The position numbers and the translations under genes are program-made. Below are positions 26,599 to 35,295 of a stretch of 64,000 nucleotides of DNA, piece by piece; the first letter of the stretch is position 1; every line of letters starts with the position of its first letter. The stretch covers positions 1-64,000 of the forward strand of contig CAAEPE010000045.1 of assembly GCA_900757795.1 (NCBI GenBank), given 5' to 3'. This stretch comes from an uncultured Phascolarctobacterium sp. (GTDB lineage Bacteria; Bacillota; Negativicutes; Acidaminococcales; Acidaminococcaceae). The notes below the pieces were generated by a model. The model saw only the letters and a program-made list of their open reading frames with translations, was not told the origin of the DNA and did not search any database.

Positions 26599-27903
26599 AT
26601 GAAGAATTTTATCAATGTAGGCTTGCTGGGTGCAGGTACAGTAGGCGGCGGCGTTATTAAGGTGCTAGAAAATAACGCAGACGAAATAGAGAAAAAGGTT
26701 GGCAGGCATATTCGTATTACCAAAATTTTAGACCGCAATGTGAATGCTCGTCGTGCGGAATACGGCGAACAGTATTGCTTTACCAATAATATTGACGATA
26801 TTTTAGATGATCCGGATATTGATATTGTGGTGGAGCTTTTAGGTCGTGAGCATCCTGCTAAAGAATATATTTGTGCTGCTTTTGAAAAAGGTAAAAATGT
26901 AGTTACCGCTAATAAAGATGTTATTGCTCATTACGGCGAAGGTATTTACAGTTTAGCCGAAGCCAAAGGCTTGGATTTTATGTTTGAAGCCAGTGTCTGC
27001 GGCGGTATTCCTATCATTGAACCTTTAAAAACGAGTATGGCAGGTAATCGTATCAATTCCGTTATGGGTATTGTAAATGGCACTACCAACTACATGCTGT
27101 CGAAAATGTCTAACGAGCACCTTGATTATGACGAAGTGTTGAAGGAAGCACAGGCTAAGGGGTATGCTGAATCTGACCCTACTGCCGATGTCGGCGGCTT
27201 GGACGCTGCTCGCAAGGTAGTTATCCTTGCTTCCATTGCTTTTAATACGCGCATTAGCTTGAAGGATGTTATTGTTGAAGGCATCGAAAATATTGAAGCC
27301 TGTGATATCAAATATGCTCAAAGCTTAGGCTATGCCGTAAAGCTGCTTGGTATTGCTAAAAATGATCCGGAAAACGGTATTACGGTTTGCGTTAAGCCCA
27401 CTATGCTGCCATTGACGCATCCATTGGCTGGCGTAAACGGCGTTTATAACGCAGTATTTGTTAATGGTGATGCTATTGGCGAAGCTATGTTTTTGGGTAT
27501 GGGTGCAGGACGTCTGCCTACTGCCAGTTCTGTTGTAGGTGATATTATAGAAATTGCCCGCGATATTCAAAAGGGTGCAACGGGACGTATTAGCTGTACC
27601 TGCTTTAAGGAAAAGAAGCTTTGTCCTCCGGAAAAAATGTCTGCGCCAGCCTATATTCGTTTGCAGGTTTTAGACCAACCTGGAGCTTTGGCAGCTATTG
27701 CCGCAGCCTTTGGAGCGCAAAATGTAAGCTTGCGTAATGTTATTCAAAGCAATGGCATCTCTACTCAAAAGGCTGAAATTGTTGTTATCACGCACAGCGT
27801 TTCTGAATCTAATCTGCAAATGGCTTTACAGATACTGCGTGTACTTCCGGTAGTAGAAAAAGTTAGCTGTGTAATTCGCGTTGAGGACAGCAAGCTGAAT
27901 TAA
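26599..27903 (+). CDS. hom: Homoserine dehydrogenase
   Basis: NAD(P)-dependent reduction of aspartate semialdehyde to homoserine, the entry to threonine and methionine. The 434 residues contain the Rossmann motif GLLGAGTVGGGV, the catalytic region GIVNGTTNYML and KGYAESDPTADVGGLDAARK, and a C-terminal ACT domain for feedback control (RLQVLDQPGALAAIAAAF). The start is ATG 26599, after GGAGGGG. thrB follows in 12 bases. Confidence 0.96.
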   Translation: MKNFINVGLLGAGTVGGGVIKVLENNADEIEKKVGRHIRITKILDRNVNARRAEYGEQYCFTNNIDDILDDPDIDIVVELLGREHPAKEYICAAFEKGKNVVTANKDVIAHYGEGIYSLAEAKGLDFMFEASVCGGIPIIEPLKTSMAGNRINSVMGIVNGTTNYMLSKMSNEHLDYDEVLKEAQAKGYAESDPTADVGGLDAARKVVILASIAFNTRISLKDVIVEGIENIEACDIKYAQSLGYAVKLLGIAKNDPENGITVCVKPTMLPLTHPLAGVNGVYNAVFVNGDAIGEAMFLGMGAGRLPTASSVVGDIIEIARDIQKGATGRISCTCFKEKKLCPPEKMSAPAYIRLQVLDQPGALAAIAAAFGAQNVSLRNVIQSNGISTQKAEIVVITHSVSESNLQMALQILRVLPVVEKVSCVIRVEDSKLN

Positions 27904-27915
27904 GGGGTGGAAAGT

Positions 27916-28827
27916 ATGAGAAAAGTTACGATTCAGGTTCCCGCTACTTCGGCAAACTGCGGTCCCGGCTTTGATTCTTTAGGTTTGGCAGTAAATTTAT
28001 ACAATGAGGCGACCTACGAAATTACTGATACCAAAGGCTTTCAGTTGGAGGTAGTAGGTGAGGGAGCAGAGTATTTGAAGCCTTTCGGCCGCAATTTGGC
28101 TTTTGCCAGCTTTCTTAAGCTATGGAATAAAGCAACTGATTGTCAGCGGATTGGTTTGAAAGTAAGTATGGTCAACCGCATCCCCATGTCCAGAGGCTTG
28201 GGAAGCAGCTCCAGCGCTATTGTTGGCGGTTTGTTTGCCGCTAACATTCTGTTAGGAGAGCCTTATTCCAAGGACGAGCTTTTAGGCTTGGCCACGGAAA
28301 TTGAAGGCCATCCTGATAATGTTGCGCCTGCGATTTACGGCGGTTTTACCATCAGCTATATGGAAGCAGAGAAAGCGCACTCCCTGCGTCTACTGCCAGC
28401 AAAACCGCTGAAATTTGTAGCAGTAGTACCCAGCACAAAACTGGCTACTTCTTTGGCGCGTCAGGCTATTCCTGAAACTGTGCCGCATAAGGATGCAGTA
28501 TATAATACATCTAGAGCTTCACTTTTGGTTGGTTCTTTGCTTAGCGGCAATTATGAATATTTAGGTATGTCTTTAGAGGATAAACTGCACCAGCCTTACA
28601 GAGCGCATTTGATTACGGGATTGGCGGATGTTTTTGCTGCGGCTAAAGATGCTGGTGCCTATAACGCTATCATCAGTGGCGCAGGATCAACTGTTATGGC
28701 TTATGTTGATCCTGCAAAAGATTATGAAGCTGTTGCACGAGCTATGGTAAAAGCTTTTGCTCAGCATGGCGAGCAAGCTGTTTATCATATTCTTGATTTA
28801 GATACGGAAGGTGTCAAGGTAATTTAA
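27916..28827 (+). CDS. thrB: Homoserine kinase
   Basis: GHMP-family kinase that phosphorylates homoserine on the way to threonine. It has 303 residues: PATSANCGPGFDSLGLA at the N-terminus, the ATP loop PMSRGLGSSSSA near residue 90 and GAGST near the C-terminus. The start is ATG 27916, after GGGGTGG. Threonine synthase is not in this window. Confidence 0.95.
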   Translation: MRKVTIQVPATSANCGPGFDSLGLAVNLYNEATYEITDTKGFQLEVVGEGAEYLKPFGRNLAFASFLKLWNKATDCQRIGLKVSMVNRIPMSRGLGSSSSAIVGGLFAANILLGEPYSKDELLGLATEIEGHPDNVAPAIYGGFTISYMEAEKAHSLRLLPAKPLKFVAVVPSTKLATSLARQAIPETVPHKDAVYNTSRASLLVGSLLSGNYEYLGMSLEDKLHQPYRAHLITGLADVFAAAKDAGAYNAIISGAGSTVMAYVDPAKDYEAVARAMVKAFAQHGEQAVYHILDLDTEGVKVI

Positions 28828-28866
28828 AGAAAATTTTTTTGCTTAGAGAAAAAATACAAAAAATGC

Positions 28867-28895
28867 TTGACATTTATATGTAAATAAAGTATAAT
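28867..28895 (+). promoter_or_regulatory. Consensus promoter of tRNA-Pro
   Basis: Perfect TTGACA (28867-28872) and TATAAT (28890-28895) with a 17-base spacer, 39 bases before the tRNA. Confidence 0.9.
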
Positions 28896-28934
28896 TTTAT
28901 TCGTTGCAAAGATACTGCAACAATCTCTTGAAGT

Positions 28935-29011
28935 CGGGGCGTGGCTCAGTTTGGTAGAGCGCTTCCTTGGGGTGGAAGAGGTCGTGGGTTCGAATCCCGC
29001 CGCTCCGACCA
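28935..29011 (+). tRNA. tRNA-Pro (anticodon GGG)
   Basis: A 77-base cloverleaf. The acceptor stem CGGGGCG/CGCTCCG has one G-U pair, the anticodon loop TTGGGGT gives GGG, the T loop is TTCGAAT, and CCA is encoded. A second tRNA-Pro (TGG) is at 60820-60896. Confidence 0.95.
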
Positions 29012-29020
29012 TGAAATCAG

Positions 29021-29058
29021 CCGTTACATTGGTTATTACCGGTGTAGCGGTTTTTTTA
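29021..29058 (+). terminator. Terminator after tRNA-Pro
   Basis: A 13-bp stem (29021-29033 with 29038-29050, including G-U pairs) with a 4-base loop, followed by seven T. Confidence 0.85.
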
Positions 29059-29088
29059 TTATGTTTAATTTAGAAAACGCCTTAGTAA

Positions 29089-29117
29089 TTGCCATTATGA
29101 CGAATTTAAGGTATAAT
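29089..29117 (+). promoter_or_regulatory. Promoter of the zinc-ribbon/prfC/two-component operon
   Basis: TTGCCA (29089-29094) and TATAAT (29112-29117) with a 17-base spacer. Confidence 0.65.
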
Positions 29118-29172
29118 AATAAATTATCAGTAAGTAAAAAAGGTAAAAATCAACTCTTTTTGGAGGTATATG

Positions 29173-29763
29173 ATGATTCGTACTTTAGATATTATTTGCA
29201 GTGAATGCGGCGAAGCTTTTACTCCCGGAGCAAAGCTTTATTACCGCGATAATTATATGTCCAACAGCATTCGCGATACTAAATTTATCTGTCCGGACTG
29301 CATTGCCAAATGGCAGCAAAAATGGCAGATAAAAAATGCCGCTTTTCATGAAGAAGATTATGTGATGACCGTGGACATTGAGCTGGAAGACGGTACCGTT
29401 TATCAAAATATGGACTGCACGCCTATTGATGAAACAGAAACAGTTGTTGTGGGCGAGGATATTCCCGTAGAAGCGCAGCAGCTGCTCTACAAAATATATA
29501 ATGCGTGGGATGAAGAACGCAAAGCGCATGTGCTGAAGGACTGCATTTTTAAGGATGAATTTATGAGAACATCTGTAACCTGTGCTACTTATGGCGGCGA
29601 AAGCTTTGAAGATGTTGCCTTCCGTGTAACCATGCGCGGCGAACTGCAAACCGAAAAGCCCATGCCGGATTATATTAAAGCGCAGGTTTTGGAAGCGTAT
29701 AAGCTTTACGAAGCGCAGAGTATGAATGATGAATTTGCTGAAAATATGCAGGAAGAAAAATAG
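29173..29763 (+). CDS. Unknown protein with N-terminal zinc ribbon
   Basis: A 196-residue, acidic, soluble protein that I do not recognise. Two CxxC pairs near the N-terminus (ICSEC at about 9-12 and CPDC near 40) suggest a zinc ribbon. The middle has VDIELEDGTVYQN-like beta structure and the C-terminus is Glu/Met-rich. GGAGG (29162-29166) lies 6 bases before ATG 29173; ATG 29170 would be only 3 bases away. It is the first gene of an apparent operon with prfC, 9 bases downstream, so a link to translation or its regulation is possible, but this is inference only. Confidence 0.65.
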   Translation: MIRTLDIICSECGEAFTPGAKLYYRDNYMSNSIRDTKFICPDCIAKWQQKWQIKNAAFHEEDYVMTVDIELEDGTVYQNMDCTPIDETETVVVGEDIPVEAQQLLYKIYNAWDEERKAHVLKDCIFKDEFMRTSVTCATYGGESFEDVAFRVTMRGELQTEKPMPDYIKAQVLEAYKLYEAQSMNDEFAENMQEEK

Positions 29764-29772
29764 GGGGATTTT

Positions 29773-31383
29773 ATGCAGGAATTATTAGAAAAAATCGAAA
29801 AACGTCGCACCTTTGCGATTATTTCCCACCCTGACGCAGGTAAAACAACCTTAACCGAAAAGCTTTTGCTGTACGGCGGAGCCATTCATTTGGCTGGTTC
29901 CGTTAAAGCAAGAAAAACTGCTAAGCACGCTGTTTCCGACTGGATGGAAATTGAAAAACAACGTGGTATTTCCGTAACCAGCTCTGTGTTGCAGTTTGAT
30001 TATGACGGTTACAGAGTAAATATCCTTGATACTCCTGGTCACCAAGACTTTTCTGAGGACACTTACCGTACTTTGATGGCAGCCGACAGTGCAGTAATGC
30101 TGATTGACGCCGCTAAAGGCGTGGAGCCGCAGACTAAAAAGCTGTTTTGGGTTTGCCATCGCCGTCATTTGCCTATTTTTACCTTTGTGAATAAGTTAGA
30201 CCGTTATGGACGCAATCCCTTTGATTTGATGGACGAGCTGGAAAAGGTTCTTGGTATCCGCGCTTATCCTATTAATTGGCCGATTGGTATTGACGGTCAT
30301 TATAAAGGTGTTTACGACCGCCTGAAAAATACTATTGAATTATTTGAAAATGACACCAGCCATGGTACTAACAAGCTGAAATCTACTACAGGCTCTTTAG
30401 ATGACCCTAAGATTAGAGAAATGCTTGGCGAGGATTTGTATGAAAATCTTTGCAATGATATTGAGCTTTTAGATATGGCAGGCGATGAATTTGATCTAGA
30501 AAAAGTCAATGCCGGAGAGCTTACACCGATGTTTTTCGGCAGTGCTATGACCAACTTTGGCGTACAAAGCTTTTTAGAGAAATTTTTGGAATTGTCTCCC
30601 AAGCCACAGCCGCGTTCTCTGCAGGATGGTACAATGATATCGCCGGATAACGAAAGCTTTTCAGCCTTTGTTTTTAAAATTCAGGCCAACATGAATCCTG
30701 CACATCGCGACAGAATTTCCTTTATGCGTATTTGTTCAGGTGTATTTGAAAAGGGCATGAGTGTGTACCACAAGCAGTCAGGTAAAATGATTAAGCTGGC
30801 ACAGCCTCAGCAATTTTTAGCGCAGGAGCGCACCATTGTGGAAAAGGCTTATCCAGGAGATATTATAGGCGTTTTTGATCCCGGTATTTTTGGTATTGGC
30901 GATTCATTAAGTGATAATAGCCTCAAATTGCAATTCGAGGATTTTCCGGTATTTCCGCCGGAAATTTTTGCCCGCGTGCAGCCTAAAGATTCTTTAAAAC
31001 GCAAGCAGTTTGAAAAGGGCATTATGCAGCTGTCTCAAGAGGGCGCTATTCAGGTGTTTCATCAGGAAGGCGTTGGCTTAGAAAGCTGCGTGGTCGGTGT
31101 AGTAGGCGTTTTGCAGCTGGAGGTTTTGGAATACCGCCTGCTTAACGAATACAATGCCAAGCTGCTGATGAATCAGTTGCCATATTCCGTAGCTCGTTGG
31201 GTATATGCAGAAGATAAAAAGCTAGTTGATAATATTAAAGGCCTTGATAACGGCATGTTGGTTTTCGATAAAAAAGACCGTCCCGTTATTCTTGTCAATA
31301 ATGAATGGTCCCTTAATTGGATTCTGGACCGTAATCCAGGTATTCAGTTCCTAACGGTACCCGCAGATGTGGAAAAAATTTAA
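29773..31383 (+). CDS. prfC: Peptide chain release factor 3
   Basis: Translational GTPase that recycles RF1/RF2 after termination. In 536 residues, G1 is SHPDAGKTTLTEKL near residue 17, G3 is DTPGHQDFSED and G4 is NKLD; domains II and III follow (GVVGVLQLEVLEYRL). The ATG follows TAGGGGGATT. Its last 17 bases overlap the sensor kinase gene. Confidence 0.95.
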   Translation: MQELLEKIEKRRTFAIISHPDAGKTTLTEKLLLYGGAIHLAGSVKARKTAKHAVSDWMEIEKQRGISVTSSVLQFDYDGYRVNILDTPGHQDFSEDTYRTLMAADSAVMLIDAAKGVEPQTKKLFWVCHRRHLPIFTFVNKLDRYGRNPFDLMDELEKVLGIRAYPINWPIGIDGHYKGVYDRLKNTIELFENDTSHGTNKLKSTTGSLDDPKIREMLGEDLYENLCNDIELLDMAGDEFDLEKVNAGELTPMFFGSAMTNFGVQSFLEKFLELSPKPQPRSLQDGTMISPDNESFSAFVFKIQANMNPAHRDRISFMRICSGVFEKGMSVYHKQSGKMIKLAQPQQFLAQERTIVEKAYPGDIIGVFDPGIFGIGDSLSDNSLKLQFEDFPVFPPEIFARVQPKDSLKRKQFEKGIMQLSQEGAIQVFHQEGVGLESCVVGVVGVLQLEVLEYRLLNEYNAKLLMNQLPYSVARWVYAEDKKLVDNIKGLDNGMLVFDKKDRPVILVNNEWSLNWILDRNPGIQFLTVPADVEKI

Positions 31384-33040
31384 ACAAAACATTAGTATTT
31401 TTAAACTGAAAAATTTTTCTCTGTCCCAGCAAATAGTTTTGCTGATAAGCTTGGTGGTCTGCATTGCTTTGCTGCCTGCTTCAATGTTTACTATTTACCG
31501 CGTATCTAAGGTTATTTATGACCGCGTTAGTATCAATGCCGTAAGTATCAACAATATTCTCTGCAATTCCACTGAGATTCAGCAGAGTTTAGAGAAGCAG
31601 AATATTCATATTGATGCCAAGATAGATTCATATATGGCAGCTTATGTTAATGATGTTGATCATTCCGATGAAGCCGGTGTAGCAATTTACGATAAGCATG
31701 GCCGTTTACGGGTTATGTATAATCCGGGCAGTCTGCCTAATTTTGCAGACAGCGCCCGCGACCTTATGGAAAAATACGCCGAATTGGAAAGAATTACCTG
31801 GCAGGAGAATTATGCTATTCCCAATAAGGCTTTTGGCTTTGTTAAAGGACAGGATAACGAAACTATCGGTTATGTTGTTACCGGTTATTCTGATGATATT
31901 CTGAATAAATCGACCATTGACTCTGTCTTATTTTTGCTGTTGACGACGTTGTTAGGCTTGGTTGTTGGTATTATTGGCGCTATTTTTCTCGCCGGACGTA
32001 TTAAAAAAGTTCTTTTTGGCTATGAACCTGAGGAAATTGCCCGCCTTTTACAGGAGCGCAATATTATTTTGAATTCTGTGCGTGAAGGAATTATCAATGT
32101 CAACAGCGAAAGCATTATCACCGTGGTTAATTCTGAAGCAAAAATGCTTTTGGAGCAGGCTGGCATTTCTGACTGCAATGACCTTTATGGCAAATCTGCT
32201 ATGAAGGTTTTAAATCATGTTCCTTTAAACGATATTATTAAAGAAAGAAAAACTTTAGTAGATGCGTCAGTAAGATTTGGTAATACAGTCTTTGTTGTTA
32301 CTGCAGTCCCGCTTTTAGGTATTTCTACAGGCGAGCAGGTTTTAGGTGCGGTCATCACTTTCCGTAAGAAATCTGTAGTAGAAGAAATGGCGAACCAACT
32401 GACAGGCTTTAAAAATTATGTTACAGCTTTGCGTGCTCAAACACATGAATTTATGAATAAAATGCACGTTATTATGGGTCTTATAGATATGAAGGCTTAT
32501 GATGAGCTGAAAAATTACACACAGGAAATTGCTTATAACCGTCAGTCCGAGGTTTCTTATATTGTAACGCGCCTAAAGGATATTACACTTTCTGGTTTTA
32601 TCTTAGGTAAAATCAGTCGTAGCCGTGAGTTGGATATTGATTTTAGACTTACAGAGGAGAGCGAAGTTCACAGCGAGCTTGACGTTCCTTCGGTACACGA
32701 TATAGTGTTGATTGCCGGTAATCTAATAGAAAATGCCTTTGACGCTTTAAAAAACTTTAATGGTGAGCGCATTGTAAATCTGTCTATACTTGATTTTGAT
32801 AAAGAAATTGTAATTGTGGTGGAGGATTCCGGTCCCGGCATGAGAGAAGTGACCAAACAAAAAATCTACGAACGCGGCTTTAGCACCAAGGACGATAGCG
32901 GACGAGGATTTGGTTTGTTCTTAGCTAAGCAAAGTGTAGATAGCCTTAATGGTACAATTATTGTAGAATCTGCATTGGGAGAAGGAACGACTTTTACTGT
33001 GAGATTACCTGTGAAAAAGGAGGCAGAGCAAAATGATTAA
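31367..33040 (+). CDS. Sensor histidine kinase of the DcuS/CitA type
   Basis: Membrane sensor of a two-component pair, 557 residues. Order: transmembrane helix 1 (about 22-44), an extracytoplasmic PAS-like sensor (about 45-183), helix 2 (185-209), the FGYEPEEIARLLQER linker, a cytoplasmic PAS (about 235-330), the phosphoacceptor His360 in RAQTHEF, and a HATPase domain (NLIENAFDAL, DSGPGM, GRGFGLF). This layout is that of the citrate/C4-dicarboxylate sensors. The ligand is not readable; the periplasmic part is short of obvious citrate-site motifs. The start overlaps prfC by 17 bases and lacks a clear ribosome binding site, implying coupled translation. Confidence 0.88.
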   Translation: MWKKFKQNISIFKLKNFSLSQQIVLLISLVVCIALLPASMFTIYRVSKVIYDRVSINAVSINNILCNSTEIQQSLEKQNIHIDAKIDSYMAAYVNDVDHSDEAGVAIYDKHGRLRVMYNPGSLPNFADSARDLMEKYAELERITWQENYAIPNKAFGFVKGQDNETIGYVVTGYSDDILNKSTIDSVLFLLLTTLLGLVVGIIGAIFLAGRIKKVLFGYEPEEIARLLQERNIILNSVREGIINVNSESIITVVNSEAKMLLEQAGISDCNDLYGKSAMKVLNHVPLNDIIKERKTLVDASVRFGNTVFVVTAVPLLGISTGEQVLGAVITFRKKSVVEEMANQLTGFKNYVTALRAQTHEFMNKMHVIMGLIDMKAYDELKNYTQEIAYNRQSEVSYIVTRLKDITLSGFILGKISRSRELDIDFRLTEESEVHSELDVPSVHDIVLIAGNLIENAFDALKNFNGERIVNLSILDFDKEIVIVVEDSGPGMREVTKQKIYERGFSTKDDSGRGFGLFLAKQSVDSLNGTIIVESALGEGTTFTVRLPVKKEAEQND

Positions 33041-33737
33041 TGTTTTGGTTGTTGAAGATGATCCTATGGTTGCGCAACTGCATGAGCATTATTTAAGCCA
33101 AATTAAGGGTTTTCAGTTATGCGATATTGCTAATAACGGCGATGCGGCTCTAAAATTATTGAGTAAAAAAATATATGATTTATTGATCCTTGATATTTTT
33201 ATGCCTACTATGGATGGGCTGCAGCTTTTAGCAAAGATTCGTGAAAACGCTTATGATTTAGATGTAATCATTGTATCTGCTGCTAATGATAAGGATAAGA
33301 TAAAGCAGGCTCTGCGCCTTGGTGCAGTTGACTATATTATTAAACCCTTTGAATTTGAACGTTTTAATTTAGCTTTAAACAATTATCTTAAGCGTTACCA
33401 TATTGTGGAAGAGCAAAGTATTATTGAACAAGCCGATTTGGACCAAACTATTATCCGCAGGGAAGAACAACTGGTAGTTAGTTTGCCCAAAGGTTTGGAT
33501 AAAAATACTTTGGCTACCGTTTGGCAGTGTATCTGCGGAATAGAGGGCATGTTTACGACAGAAGAGGTAGCTGGTAAAGTAGGTATTTCCCGCGTTTCTA
33601 TCCGCAAATATTTGGAGTTTTTAAAATCACTGCGTTTATTAAAATTGGATTTACACCGCGGTTCTGTAGGCAGACCCGTATATAAATATTTATGCCTTGA
33701 TAAACAAAGTGATGTTTTGAGGGCATACATTCAATAA
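33033..33737 (+). CDS. Response regulator of the DcuR/CitB type
   Basis: Cytoplasmic partner of the preceding kinase (8-base overlap), 234 residues. The receiver domain has the acidic pocket EDD near residue 9, phosphoacceptor Asp54 (LILDIF) and the conserved lysine of IIKPF. The C-terminal part carries a helix-turn-helix (TTEEVAGKVGISRVSIRKYLEFL), as in CitB/DcuR proteins. It probably controls transport or fermentation of an organic acid elsewhere in the genome, since no transporter gene is adjacent. Confidence 0.9.
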   Translation: MINVLVVEDDPMVAQLHEHYLSQIKGFQLCDIANNGDAALKLLSKKIYDLLILDIFMPTMDGLQLLAKIRENAYDLDVIIVSAANDKDKIKQALRLGAVDYIIKPFEFERFNLALNNYLKRYHIVEEQSIIEQADLDQTIIRREEQLVVSLPKGLDKNTLATVWQCICGIEGMFTTEEVAGKVGISRVSIRKYLEFLKSLRLLKLDLHRGSVGRPVYKYLCLDKQSDVLRAYIQ

Positions 33738-33754
33738 TAAAGAGAGGCTAAAAA

Positions 33755-34486
33755 ATGCTAGAGCCAATAAAAATTTTAGGTGTTCCCGTACATCCGCTGA
33801 CAATGCAGCAATCTGTTGATGAATTAGAAGAACGTTTGCTGGCTGGCAAGCAAACCTTTGTTGTTACTGCCAATGCCGAAATAATTATGATGTGTCAGCA
33901 TGACGCTGAATATAATCACATAATCAGCAGGGAAGCAGAGCTGGTGCTGCCGGATGGAGCGGGAGCGGTATGGGCAGGACGGTATCTTGGCTACAAGGTG
34001 CCTGAACGTGTAGCTGGTTTTGATTTGTATAATCATTTGTTGGCTTTGTCGGCCAAAAAAGGTTATAAAGCATACTTTTTCGGCGGTTCGCCTAATATTG
34101 CCGAGGCTGCTAAGATTAAGTCTGAAAGCTTGTATCCGGGAGTGCAGATAGTTGGCTGTCATAACGGGTATTTTACGGCGGAGGATGAACCGCAAATTAT
34201 TGAAGCGATAAACAATTCCGGAGCGGATATGTTGTTTGTGGCTTTAGGAGCGCCTAAACAGGAAAAATGGATTTTGGCTAATCGTCAAGCTTTAAAGCCG
34301 CGCATTATTATGGGCATCGGTGGCAGCTTTGATGTGCTGGCAGGTAAAATGGAGCGTGCTCCTAAATGGATGCAGGATGCTTCTTTAGAGTGGGCTTTCC
34401 GTTTATACAAACAGCCCAGTCGTTTTATGCGTATGTTGGCGCTGCCTAAATTTGTGCTGAAGGTAATTTTTCACGGCAAAGATTAA
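33755..34486 (+). CDS. WecG/TagA/CpsF-family glycosyltransferase
   Basis: A GT26 enzyme that adds a ManNAc-type sugar to a lipid-linked carrier in cell-surface polysaccharide synthesis. The 243 residues show VTANAEIIMMC, LPDGAGAVWAGR, GGSPNIAE and ALGAPKQEKWI, all characteristic. The C-terminal LYKQPSRFMRM segment is the membrane-associated appendage. ATG 33755 follows AGAGAGG. It begins a run of envelope genes with psd, pssA and a GT2. Confidence 0.9.
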   Translation: MLEPIKILGVPVHPLTMQQSVDELEERLLAGKQTFVVTANAEIIMMCQHDAEYNHIISREAELVLPDGAGAVWAGRYLGYKVPERVAGFDLYNHLLALSAKKGYKAYFFGGSPNIAEAAKIKSESLYPGVQIVGCHNGYFTAEDEPQIIEAINNSGADMLFVALGAPKQEKWILANRQALKPRIIMGIGGSFDVLAGKMERAPKWMQDASLEWAFRLYKQPSRFMRMLALPKFVLKVIFHGKD

Positions 34487-34544
34487 AAATCGACATTGAT
34501 GCAGAGAAAATTACTGTTTACTGTTAAATATTTAACGCTTAGAA

Positions 34545-34616
34545 TAGACAAAAAACATAAGCTGTATTATAATAAAGTGATGGAAAGGCCTAGTTAAGCT
34601 GTCCATCACTTTTTGT
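34545..34616 (+). promoter_or_regulatory. Overlapping terminator of wecG and promoter of psd-pssA
   Basis: TAGACA (34545-34550) and TATAAT (34568-34573) are 17 bases apart. AAAGTGATGGA (34574-34584) pairs with TCCATCACTTT (34602-34612), followed by a T tract. Readthrough RNA from wecG would form the whole 11-bp terminator stem. RNA started from this promoter (expected near 34580) would lack the first half of the ascending arm and should escape it. Confidence 0.65.
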
Positions 34617-34665
34617 GTTATGTAAGTTTTTAAATATATTGCCTTTAGAGAAAGCGAGGATTTTG

Positions 34666-35295
34666 ATGTTTATTATTAAAGATGGATATCCTTTTATTAT
34701 AACCTGTTTGCTTGCAGCAGCCATAGTATATTATTTTTTTGGCGCTGCTTGGGCAGTAATTCCGTTAGTATTGGCGATCTATTTTGCGTATTTCTTTAGG
34801 GATTTTCACCGCAGCATGCCTTATGACCCCAATATTTTATATTCTCCTGCCGACGGTACGGTTATGGGCATTGAAGAAATTTTTGATGATGAATATTTAA
34901 ATGAACCAGCTTTGAAGCTGACGATTTTTCTTTCCGTTTTTAACGTGCATACCAACCGCAGTCCTTTAGACGGCGAGATAAAATATCAGCGTTATACCTG
35001 CGGTCAGTTTGTACCGGCTTATGAAAAATCCGCGTCCTTTGAAAATGAACGCCATGCCATTGGTATAGATAACGGCAAAATGCGTTTTCTGGTTATTCAG
35101 GTGGCAGGACTTTTAGCCCGCCGCATCGTGTCTTGGGTGACGGTCGGCCATCAATTAAAGCAGGGCGAAACCTACGGTATGATTAAATTCGGTTCCAGTA
35201 CAGAATTGATTGTTCCGCGTAATGTAGAAATTACGGTCAAAAAGGGACAAACTGTTGTCGGCGGCGTAACCGTAGTAGGGAGGATAAAAGCATAA
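34666..35295 (+). CDS. psd: Phosphatidylserine decarboxylase (short type)
   Basis: Makes phosphatidylethanolamine from phosphatidylserine. It has 209 residues, the archaeal-type short form with an N-terminal hydrophobic region (about 7-38) and the self-cleavage site GSST near residue 180, whose serine becomes the pyruvoyl group. SPADGTV and FNVHTNR are conserved. The start at ATG 34666 (after GCGAGGA) is used because a longer frame would begin in the preceding terminator. It overlaps pssA by one base. Confidence 0.93.
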   Translation: MFIIKDGYPFIITCLLAAAIVYYFFGAAWAVIPLVLAIYFAYFFRDFHRSMPYDPNILYSPADGTVMGIEEIFDDEYLNEPALKLTIFLSVFNVHTNRSPLDGEIKYQRYTCGQFVPAYEKSASFENERHAIGIDNGKMRFLVIQVAGLLARRIVSWVTVGHQLKQGETYGMIKFGSSTELIVPRNVEITVKKGQTVVGGVTVVGRIKA

